Position numbers and translations under genes: made by a program. Under the pieces are notes generated by a model that saw only the letters and a list, made by a program, of their open reading frames with translations, was not told where the DNA came from and ran no database searches. Below are positions 51,281 through 60,957 of a stretch of DNA of 64,000 bases, piece by piece. Source of the DNA: Stichopus chloronotus (Eukaryota; Echinodermata; Holothuroidea; Aspidochirotida; Stichopodidae); the NCBI GenBank assembly GCA_021234535.1, contig CM037841.1, positions 12,296,825 through 12,360,824 of the forward strand. Reading direction: 5' to 3'. Positions within the stretch are counted from its first letter, which is position 1; each line of letters starts with the position of its first letter.

Positions 51281-51511
51281 ACATGAGATGAACATGAGAT
51301 GAACATGAGATGAACATGAGATGAACATGAGATGAACATGAGATGAACATGAGATGAACATGAGATGAACATGAGATGAACATGAGATGAACATGAGATG
51401 AACATGAGATGAACATGAGATGAACATGAGATGAACATGAGATGAACATGAGATGAACATGAAATAAACATAAAATGAACATGAAATGAACATGAAATGA
51501 ACATGAAATGA
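51281..51511. repeat. 11-bp minisatellite, 21 copies
   Basis: The unit is ACATGAGATGA, repeated sixteen times without change. Copies 17 and 18 are variants and the last three read ACATGAAATGA. Because 11 is not a multiple of three, all three minus-strand frames stay open and encode the same 11-residue peptide cycle (HVHLMFISCSS). The long minus-strand frames here are therefore products of the repeat. Confidence 0.97.
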
Positions 51512-54500
51512 ACATCAGCAGATATGGACATAACAGTCAATGGTTTGATAACCATTCCTCTTAGCTGAAAAGTAAATCTGATCAAGCCAAAATTTTCCTT
51601 AAGTGTGTTTCCAAATAAAAAGACAAAAATTAGAAAATAAATTGATCTCTCTGTCAGTCAAGATATTTTCTGTCCGTTATCTCTGCATACATGAATAATT
51701 GAAGATCTTTTGAACGATGACTACACACAGAGACTGAAAAGTATTCATCGCAAGTATCAAATCTCCTTTAATAGGTCTTTCTAATCGTAAGTTAATATCC
51801 TGTTTCCATCTTCAGTTACAGCAATGATTAATAACCCCGATGTGTCGTCCAAAATAACGAGAAAAAGTCCAAACCCTTAACACGTCAAGAATGATTTTAT
51901 GCAGACTGTATAAAGTTGTTTGTATTCAGTTTTCCTTTGATTTTTAGTTTCATGTTCTCACATGGATCCAGAAAATACATTAAATGAAAACTGCACCCGG
52001 ATAATCATGGAAACCGAATATGGACTGTAAAATGTTTGCTCTCTGCTACATCAAAGTTAATTTTAGTGACTTAAAGTTTCGTTTTGCCATGGTAAAACCA
52101 AAGTTTGTATGTAGCAGGTATCATGTTGGTTAAGCATGTCTTGAATACCGTTTTCTTATGAAAAGTCGTATTTTAAAAGTAATCATTGCATTAGCGAAGC
52201 ATTCCGGATAGCTGCACACTACATAAGGTATAATCTTAAACAACTTGGAGGTTATAGATACCTGCATGCTTGTCTTCATGGATAACAGCAGTAACAAAGA
52301 GGGCTAAGTTGAGGAACTGGTATAAAAATAATGATTATCTCTGTGAAATGGAGACAATAATGTGTTTATTCATGTTCCCAACTATTACGTCACTATATGA
52401 TCCTTGGAAAGCTGATAAACGATCAGTCAACCACACATTACCGTTAATATTAAGCCCCTGCTCCTGACCCGAGGCACCCGAGTATCTCAAACTGGCATGT
52501 GGCATAATTATGTTGGTACGGAAACTTACATGAAACAAATGAAGCGAGTGCAATTGAGAACACGATGCATTACTTCAAACATTAACATGCATAGGCCTAC
52601 ATGTATAAACATTAATGTCATATTCACCTCGGGTTACATGCATGAACGGCTAATGTGTTTGACTCACGATCTGTGGATGACATTTTTTTTTAATGATATA
52701 CAGACAGTCCGGGGAGCGAAAACAAGGTTACTGACGGCTGTATGCAGTATGTCACAGTGTGAAATGTAATCGCTCAATTTATTGTTCGGGTATGTTGACT
52801 ACCGTGCTACATGAGTCAGACGATAGTCGTTTTAACATTCATGTTTACCTCGTTGTGACGTCATTACATTCCGGATCAATCCTCCTATTCACACATACAC
52901 GAGGGCCTAGTTTACGACATTAAGCAAGGGCACTTACATTGTCCAGGCTCGCAGACAGTATGAGTGTATGTGGTGTTGTATTTTTTACGTATATACAAGA
53001 ATATGTCGAGCTCAGTTTGCTGTGACCTTTCTCGTCAAGGTATCCGTGAACTTGGTTGAGTAAAACAAAGTCATTTTCAAGGTTGCGATTAAGACTGATA
53101 TATGAATTAAGATACAATGACCTGTCTGGTATGCCCATGAATACCACGCAAATAATCGGCGCTTTGAAAAACTCATAAATGCAATTATCCTTCACAGATG
53201 GACATTTTTATTTACTGCTAGTAGCACATACGGAAATATTGAACGAGAAGGTTGTCATGGAGATATCTAATACATGTAACCTGGTTGTATTCATGCCATA
53301 CTCAGTAAAATATGCGTAGACTCATCTTGCGTAGATAACCTGTTTGCACACGCTGTCTGCAGGTGGACATGTCCCGTATACTGATTCACTGCAAGTACTC
53401 TTCTCTACAGCAAATAAGTTGCGTGAACGTATAATGAGGCTTGTTTACCGCAAATACATTTCCGTGACACATACAAACTAAGGTGTCGAAATATCAAAAC
53501 CCAATCTACACAAACAGAACCCATCATTGTCATAACAAAAAAAAAATGAACATTACTTTGGGTAAACTTTCTGTAATTTTGCTGGTATTTATTTTCTGTG
53601 ACGTTTATGCTGGTTTCTTTGAAATCGCAATTCAACTTCGAAAAAAAAATAAGTCAAAACTGGAAGAATTGCGATAATTGTGTGAAAAAAAAACAAAGAG
53701 GCAGTAATTGAACTTGGACGGTACAATCATATTATATATAAGGGAAATCAAAAGCAAACCATACATTAATGGACTGGTCTACACATTAACAACTATTCCA
53801 CAAACATAATGAACCACCATCAGGGAGTGAACTGAACTGACTTGATGAAATACATTTAATTCATCAAGAAAAGTGAAGTTTCAACCTGTCTCACTAAAAA
53901 TAGGGAGATGTACCTTTTTCAAAGTCCAAAAATCAGGAGATTAGTAAAAATATAAGGAGAATGGTAATTTTCAACAGTAGCAAGACCACGGAGAGAATTG
54001 TCGCAGGCATACAAAACGCAAGTTGCCTAGCTTGTCGGCCTGTTTCCACGTACATTGCAGCTACACGTACGCCCTTCCGTACGCACAGCCGCTAATTAAC
54101 TAACAACTGACAAAGCATTCTGCTATTACTGTGATTAGTACTAATCTACCCTATACCAGTTGCAAATTTTGTTAACAATAACCTGAATTTCAAAGCACTA
54201 CACATTTCTTTATGGCCAGTTAGTCAAATAAGTCTTGTGCTAACTGTTTTGGATACTTTAATAAATGTCACAGATAACCGGGAGATTAGAATATGAAACG
54301 AAAAGAACGGGAGATCTGGACAAAAACCGGCAAAAAACCAGGTAAATCCGTTACAGCTAACAGGGCTGAGGTATGGCTGCTCAGATGTGTACATATGTGG
54401 CCTATCCTTGCGTTTACAGTATAGCTGAAAGGGACTGTGTGTGGGTTAGAGGATCAGTACGGTATGAGCCAAACCATTGTACCAACAGGCAAGCAACTTG

Positions 54501-56840
54501 TCCTTTTTTTATTTTTTTTTTTTGGGGGGGGGGGGGGGAAGAGTAGTAGGACTTTGGTGTAAAAATACAGCAAGCATTTAATGTGACTTTACAGTGATCC
54601 ATAAAAATGCTACTAAACAAGAAATCACAGTGTAAGTGCTGCAAAACCAATGCACTGAAAGGGGAAAAAAAAATCAGTCAGGATTTACAATAGCTGCTGC
54701 ATTGTTTCCTCATGACAAATGTACCGAACCTCAACTGAAAACCAGTCACTGTAAAATTGATTATTTCTTTTGTTCAACATGAATTTTCAGTTGCTAAATC
54801 TTACATGAGTTGCTTCTAAACTAAACTTGAATCTATTGTTCATCAATATTCATTCTTTGCTGCTGATAGATCAGAATTGACTGGAAATGTGCCTTGAAGG
54901 AAACAACAGATAAGAAACCATGACTTGAAAATACAGAATTGGAGATGTTAATTATATCTCTATCACCATGGTAACACACGCATGTATTTCCCCAATGGTT
55001 TCAATTTTCAAATGCAGAACATTAAATACAAAAGAAAGCTTTAGCCTGTCAAAATTTGCATCATGGGAATGTTTTTCACAGATGCTCTCCTTGCAAATTG
55101 ATGTCTACGCAGTAAACATGCACATTACAAACTCAAAATATTGTCCTTTCATCTTTTACTTTGATAATCCAGGGTTCTAGACGCTTGAGATCTGAGAAAG
55201 CTAATAAAGAGAGAAACCTTCCTTCCTTCCATCCAGACTATGACGATGTGTTTGGAATATTTATTTATGTGCTATATGGTTACAGCGATTACTAGTGGTA
55301 TTAAATGTCTGAAGGATCAAAACAATTTATTCCAGGAATCCGTTTTCACCCGGCTGCTTCCTGTTTGATTGAGGCAGGATTGGTCACCATGCATGCATTG
55401 AATCACATCAGCATAATCAGAAAAGAAAACTAATAAGTCTGCAACGCCTCTTAATCTGAAGGCACCAGGTTTGACTTATAGAAGGAATTTTTCAACAGTC
55501 CTTGGCAATTAATTTGAAAAGCATAACTTGAAGCAGCTGGTGCACAAGCCTTCCGGATACATGAAGCGTTTTAACTGACACGTTGCACCTTGCGGATACA
55601 AAGAGACTGCTCTTTCAGTTCGTTATCAACAAATAACATTCCAAAAATAGCTGGAATTGTACAAACTTGTACAAACAGAAACAATGCAATGACAAAGAAA
55701 CATTGTGGATGATACCTGACAGAGTGTCTCAGTGTCTCAAATGTTTCTTTCTTTTCAAGATCACAAGATCAGTGAACAGATATATATATCACCACAATTT
55801 GCAGGGCATCGCTGGGTGGTTTTGATAAAAAGGACACATGGCACAAAGAAAAAAAAAAAGATATTGCTTTCATGGCAGCACAACATATTTTATTTGACTT
55901 AATTTATAGCTGACTTATCTCACCAGGACCTTTGATAGAACATGTCAAACAATATCAGAAAACAGGATGGCAAAAACAATAAAATGATATAATTTAAATT
56001 CATCAAGAATCCGACAACTTGCAAAGAAAAATTTGGTACCTCTCATGAATGTTAGCTCTATAAACACTGTCTCAAATATGAGGGAAGTTCCCAACAGATT
56101 TTGTGGGATGCAAGCCGAATCTCACCGGAACCCTGTCTACATGAATTTATTTCTTTATAGCCAACTGTAGACATTGGCATGTTACACCAAAACACCCACC
56201 CATACTTCATATGGAGTATAAATCACCGAGGGTGATGACCTTTAGCCTTCTTTAAAGTCTGTTTGATTAAGTCACACGCACTCCTTGTTAAGTGTAAATC
56301 ATTTCACAATGAAAGCAAAAAGATCATCCTTGCAGCATATGTGATTTTTGGTGTTTTTAAGATTTTTCAGTTTTTTTTGGGGGGGAGGGGGTAATGTCAA
56401 CAGATTCACACGCATAACATAAATAGCAGTGTGGGGAAAGAATATTCATTGCGACAATTATCAAACTCAAACCACATGATGCGACCTGAAATCTCAAATT
56501 TACGAGCTATTGCAAACATACACACTAACATACACACAGAATTGCAAGCAAAAGTTGCCGGTGTCTCTAGCAATATCATAAGTCGACTGACTCCAGCACC
56601 CCTTATCAGCTTTTGTGACAGAGATCAATTACTGCAGTCTGATGGATCAAATTTCACCGCATGAAATATGACATGGACAGACGTGAGGTGTATACCAGTA
56701 GAAAGAACAGGGATTGTACTTTCTTCAATGTTAGAGTCTCAGCACATTGAGGATCACCCTACTGAGGTAAAATTGAATGTAAACACAGTCCTTTATATTA
56801 GGGTTATACTGTGAACATATACATAGCTACATTAAACTTG
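51512..56840. other. Gene-free stretch downstream of GINS4
   Basis: A TGACGTCA lies at 52856, a possible decayed repeat with AGGAGAATGG and CGGGAGATCTGG words spans 53880-54360, and there is a G-run near 54524. No exon was recognised. Confidence 0.4.
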
Positions 56841-57278
56841 ACTCTGAATGTTGTTCTCTCTAATTCCAGGATCAATACCTAGCTCTCACTGTTGTTCTGT
56901 CTGATCCCAGGATCAATACCTGGCTCTCACTGCTATTCTCCCCGATCCAGGATCAGTACCTGGCTCTGATTGTTGTTCATCCTGATCACAGAATCAATAT
57001 CAGGCTCTGACTGTTGTTTGTCCTGATCACAGAATCAGTAACTGGCTGTGAATGATGTTCTACCTGATCCCAGGATCAATACTTGGCTCTCACTGTTATT
57101 CTCCTTGATCCAGGATCAGTACCTGGCTCTTAATGCTATTCTTCCTGATCCGACGGTAGTTACCTGGCTCTGAATGTTGTTCGTCCTGGCCAAGCAATCA
57201 GTACCTGGCTCTAAATGCTGTTCTTCCTGATCCCAGGATCAATACCTGGCTCCGAATGTTGCTCCGTTCACAGGATCA
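56841..57278. repeat. 41-bp minisatellite, about 10 copies
   Basis: Units share CCAGGATCAATACCTGGCTC, then a TNACTGTTGTTCTNCCTGAT part. Copies are 40-42 bp and 75-95 percent alike. The array ends about 13 bp from the GINS4 poly(A) signal. Confidence 0.92.
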
Positions 57279-57290
57279 TGATGGTGAACA

Positions 57291-57296
57291 TTTATT
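57291..57296 (-). terminator. gins4: GINS4 poly(A) signal AATAAA
   Basis: AATAAA on the minus strand lies 74 bases downstream of the GINS4 TGA. It is followed by a stretch suited to cleavage near 57265-57280, so the transcript would end at the edge of the 41-bp minisatellite. Confidence 0.7.
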
Positions 57297-57369
57297 TGAT
57301 CTCCTCCGTAAGTACATGAAGATGTGACTGACTACCAGAGGGTCTGGTAAAACAGATGATCTCATCACC

Positions 57370-57466
57370 TCATATCAACGAAACCGTACCATCTGCGACC
57401 AGAGGTGCCAGCGGTCTGAACCTCATAATATACTGGGAATCCTTCACAAGGTCCACCACCTCTGCA
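57370..57466 (-). CDS. gins4: GINS complex subunit 4 (SLD5), terminal coding exon
   Basis: The 97-nt coding part follows the acceptor CTTTACATAG. With AG from the preceding exon it reads SAEVVDLVKDSQYIMRFRPL, then APLVADGTVSLI and TGA. This aligns without gaps to the SLD5 C-terminus, whose hallmark is a VIDLxxGxQHLIRY core, an APLV turn and a final LI. In the known GINS structure this C-terminal beta-rich domain is needed for complex assembly. A poly(A) signal lies 74 bases past the stop codon. Two less expected residues are Met-Arg-Phe where vertebrates have Ile-Arg-Tyr, and the acidic GSQ turn is replaced by KDSQ. Both are conservative and the frame is intact. Confidence 0.94.
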
Positions 57467-57583
57467 CTATGTAAAGAAAATGTAGAAATTTGAACTTGTA
57501 AACCTGAAACTTTGCAGACTTACCGTATTACATATCATTAATGATGGCTCAGTAACACTCTATAAAAGACTTTCGCTCTGTAA

Positions 57584-58873
57584 AGGCCTGTCCACACAGG
57601 ATGCTTTGCGTTCCGTTCCGGATACGACATGGCACGTCACTTTTATCACTTTGCACGTAAATAAATGGAGCTGTCCACACAGGATGCGTTGCGCTGAGTC
57701 ACGATCGATGCAAAAAAGAAGTTGACGCAACCTTCCGCATGCGTCAAATTTTGGCAAAGTCCATGTGCGTTCAAAACAGAGTTGACGTACGGAAGCATGC
57801 GTCAACTTTGATTTCTTACATGTTTTTCTTTCATGAAAATTTAACGGGATACGGATGCAAAATAGTACTACGTATGAGCTTAAAATCACAATGAAAAGCC
57901 TGTAAAATAAGTAGAAAAGCTCATTTTTGGGGCATTTTGTCACAACATTGGGAATGTGTGCGTAGGCCAATGATTCTTTGGGTACCCACTACCCTTGCGA
58001 TATTATTGATTTCGGTAGTGGAAAACAGTTGTAGGCCTATTCATTGTTGGGACGGTAGGCAGGGGAAGTCTGGACACTAGACATGGCTGCACAGGGACAT
58101 TTCACGGCACACGAGAAATTACAAACATACAATATAGTGTATATAATCAGTGGCGTAGCTTCGGGGGCTTATGGGATCGTGCCCTTCTCCTCAATCGTTG
58201 CGCTCCAAGCGCCCCACAAGCGATCTGGACAAAAAAACTTCACTCGATTGGGCTACTCAACTTGATAATGATAGACTCTGACTGTAGAAAATCTCCATTC
58301 CAATCAATCCACTGAAATCAGTGGCGTGACAAGAGAAGGCTGTTAGGCCAATCCCCTCACTGATGCCAATTTGTTTTTGTTTCTAAAAATATGCAAACTT
58401 TTTAACACAAATTTTACTTCAAAAGGTAGCTAATGTGGCACCAGATTGCATGCAAGGACACCTAATTTTTCAAATGTCTCCAAAGGAGGAAGGGGACACT
58501 CCCTCCACTAGGACACCTCCCCCAGGCTGGCGATCATGCGACATTCTGCATGTCATTACACTTCCATGAGAGAAATCCTGGGTACGCCACTGACTGAATC
58601 AAGAAGAACCCACTTTGAATAATTTTGTACAAATTCAGATAAATTGTGACAAACTGAATGTGTTTAGGAATAAAATCAAATTTTACATTTTTTTTTTTAC
58701 AAAACTGCATTGTCATTGGAAACTACACACTGCATCTCAAAGTGACATATCGAAATTGACATAGTGTGAACGCATCCTACACATACAGGCATGCGTCTTG
58801 ATGTATCCAGAAGGATGCGGAAAAAAAAAACGTGTCCTATCCGGAACGGAACGCATCCTGTGTGGACAGGCCT
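57584..58873. mobile_element. PIF/Harbinger-like non-autonomous element in a GINS4 intron
   Basis: The two ends are inverted copies starting AGGCCTGTCCACACAGGATG, followed (after a 4-bp indel) by GTTCCGTTCCGGATA, about 40 bp in all. TAA lies directly outside each end, at 57581-57583 and 58874-58876. A 3-bp TAA/TTA duplication is typical of PIF/Harbinger. A partial third copy of the end (CTGTCCACACAGGATGCGTT, 57672 onward) sits inside the left part, together with several TTGACGC/GCGTCAA words. No transposase or Myb-like frame is recognisable. The 136-codon minus-strand frame at 57560-57970 spans the inverted repeat and is not supported as a gene. Confidence 0.85.
58319..58592. mobile_element. 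hAT-like MITE nested in the Harbinger-like element
   Basis: CAGTGGCGTGAC at the left and GGTACGCCACTG at the right are inverted ends. The outer 8 bp, ACTGAAAT and ACTGAATC, match at six positions, consistent with an aged hAT duplication. A related left end (CAGTGGCGTAGCTTCGGGGG) lies at 58151 without a clear partner. Confidence 0.65.
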
Positions 58874-58926
58874 TAAGACTTCTAACATCTGAAAGGTTGT
58901 ACAAATAATACCAACTTCTGATCTCA

Positions 58927-59338
58927 AACCCCCCTCCTCCATAAACCCCCTCCTCCATAAACCCCCCTCCTCCATAAACCGTCTCCTCCATAAACCCCCC
59001 TCTTCCATAAACCCCCCTCTTCCATTAACTCCCTCCTCCATAAACGCCCTCCTCCACAAACCCCCCTCCTCCATAAACCCCCCTCCTCCATAAACCGTCT
59101 CCTCCATAAACCCCCCTCTTCCATAAACCCCCCTCTTCCATTAACTCCCTCCTCCATAAACCCCCTCCTCCATAAACCCCCTCCTCCATTAATCCCCTCC
59201 TCCATAAACCCCCTCCTCCACAAACCCCCCTCCTCCATAAACCCCCTCCTCCATTAATCCCCCTCCTCCATAAACCCCCTCCTCCATAAACCCCCTCCTC
59301 CACAAACCCCCCTCCTCCATAAATCCCCCTCCTCCATA
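58927..59338. repeat. Pyrimidine-rich minisatellite, about 25 copies of a 15-17-bp unit
   Basis: The typical unit is CCCCCCTCCTCCATAAA, with variants TCTTCC, CATTAA, CACAAA and CCGTC. A block of five variant units containing CCGTC and two TCTTCC copies occurs twice (around 58962-59045 and 59072-59157), showing a higher-order duplication. Overlapping minus-strand frames rich in GGLWRRG and FMEEG are products of the array. Confidence 0.95.
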
Positions 59339-60261
59339 ACTCATCCTAAAGACGACACTTTGTGTTTGATTGTAAGATAGAGAATTCATGAGGGAATGTG
59401 TCCATGATGTTTCACATTGAATGTTTTTGTGTTTACATCACTACCACAGTTACTTGTGATGATTGATCCAAAGAATAGGAGAAAAGGTTTCAGAACAGGT
59501 TTGTTCTCACCTTGATCTCACTTCTATGATATTTGAAACCCTTTGTTACTAAAATGATCTCCAGATGGTGTTTGCACATCCCTCCCTATGTGTCATACAC
59601 AACTGGCTTTTTCATACTTGATAACTTCTGAAATTGTGTTGCTAACATCTTTGTTATGTTTGTTGTTTGCTGAAGTTTTAAAAAGTAACCTTTAGAAGGA
59701 ATGCACATTCCTGGAATGCCTGGATTGTAACTTTTCACTCAATTAAAGTCTTAGATCCACTTTTGTATCCTCATTTGTAGTCTGTTGACCCCAATCGAAA
59801 TATGCCAAAGGTCTAAGTTTCACCCCTTCTACAGAGTCCTGTGACTAATGAGTGAGGGGACATTACTCACAAGCAAGTGCAGTTCAAGACAATTTTCAAT
59901 TTGGCAGACCCAAAATGGATATTGTAACAAATTGAAACACATCTTGAAGAAATAAAATGTCAACAGAGAAATCACTTTGAAGAAAAAAAGCCTTGATCTC
60001 ATTTTTCATCATCACATTTTTTTTTTTTTTTATACATGTTCATTTTTATGATTCAGCTGGAAAATGATCCATTAAATCACCAAGTAAAGAAAATTTCCAT
60101 CAATGAAATTCATCAGTCCTGACATGGTTATATCAATAATTGACAAAGAAATAGTTTAGGCATTTCTGTGCTGTTTGTTTATTTCACAATGGAGAAATAT
60201 AGGAAATTTACTACAGGTATACATAACCAGACTGATAGAGTAATTGATAATTGTCACTAAC

Positions 60262-60355
60262 CTTGGATCATCATCCAGCTCTGGCTCAATCAAGACTTGG
60301 TCCTGGTCCTTATTAGCTCTGAGGAAGACATACCTATCAAGATCAGGCTTAGGAG
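60262..60355 (-). CDS. gins4: GINS complex subunit 4 (SLD5), penultimate coding exon
   Basis: This 94-nt exon encodes PKPDLDRYVFLRANKDQDQ, then VLIEPELDDDP, matching the start of the SLD5 C-terminal domain (PKPDLDSYVFLR and VEPD in vertebrates). GINS4 is a subunit of the GINS tetramer, which joins CDC45 and MCM2-7 to form the replicative helicase. The exon is preceded on the minus strand by the acceptor TTTCATCCAG and followed by the donor AAG/GTTAGT. It opens with the last two bases of a codon and closes with AG, the first two bases of a codon completed by the T that begins the exon at 57466. That phase match, together with the protein match on both sides, makes the exon pair secure. Exons for the N-terminal two thirds were not found between 60356 and 64000 and probably lie beyond the window. 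Confidence 0.93.
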
Positions 60356-60474
60356 CTGGATGAAATTGCAAAAGGATTTGAAAGTCTGATTAACTGTGTC
60401 ATTGAATATAGTTTCAATAATGAATAAAAATACTATGTCAACCTTTTCATTACTAAAAGATAAATTATTTATTG

Positions 60475-60957
60475 ATCTGCATTGCTAACAGACAGTCTGT
60501 TGTCATCTGACAGTTTGAAGTCATCTTCTTCTTTGCTATTAAGAGTCTGTAGTCAACTCAATCACTAAAAGAGAGCCTCTAATGATCTTCACTGCTAATA
60601 TATAGTATGTAGTCATCTGACAGTATGTAGTCATCCTCAGGGGTAGTCGATAGTCTCTAGTCATCTTCATAGGTAACTGACAGTCTGCAGCCATCTTCAT
60701 CCCTAAAAGAGTCTGTAGTCATCCCCATTGCGAAAAGATAATCTGCGGTCATCTTCATTGCTAGTTGTTAGTCTCTTAGTAACAATCATTGGTAACCGAC
60801 AGTCTGTTGTCATCCTCTTCTTTGCTATTAAGAGTCTGTAGTAACCTCCATTGCTAAAAGAGAGACTACTCATCTTCGTTGCTAACAGACAGTCTGTAGT
60901 CATCGCTGCTATCAGTTGGTAGCCATCTTTTTCATTGCAAATAAATAGTCTGTGGTC
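60475..60957. repeat. Degenerate minisatellite, unit about 30-36 bp
   Basis: Some 13 diverged copies share AGTCTGTAGTCATC, CTTCATTGCTAA and AGAGA/GACAG blocks. It lies in the intron just upstream of the GINS4 exon at 60262-60355. The 107-codon minus-strand frame over it is an artefact of the repeat. Confidence 0.85.

Larger units (their letters stand above)
57467..60261 (-). other. Last intron of GINS4 (2,795 bp), loaded with repeats
   Basis: The intron is bounded by GTTAGT at 60261 and ACATAG at 57467. It contains a 1,290-bp PIF/Harbinger-like element with a nested hAT-like element, then a 412-bp pyrimidine-rich minisatellite. About 920 bp of plain AT-rich DNA (59339-60261) shows nothing recognisable apart from short A/T runs. 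Roughly 60 percent of the intron is therefore mobile or tandem sequence. Confidence 0.85.

Noticed and set aside
51211..51585. 124-codon repetitive minus-strand protein
   Set aside because: Entirely explained by the 11-bp tandem array, which is open in all three frames.
57560..57970. 136-codon minus-strand frame in the GINS4 intron
   Set aside because: It overlaps the inverted repeat and subterminal repeats of a DNA transposon and resembles no transposase.
58697..59389. Several glycine/arginine-rich minus-strand frames of 66 to 136 codons
   Set aside because: They are translations of the pyrimidine-rich minisatellite and its flanks, not genes.
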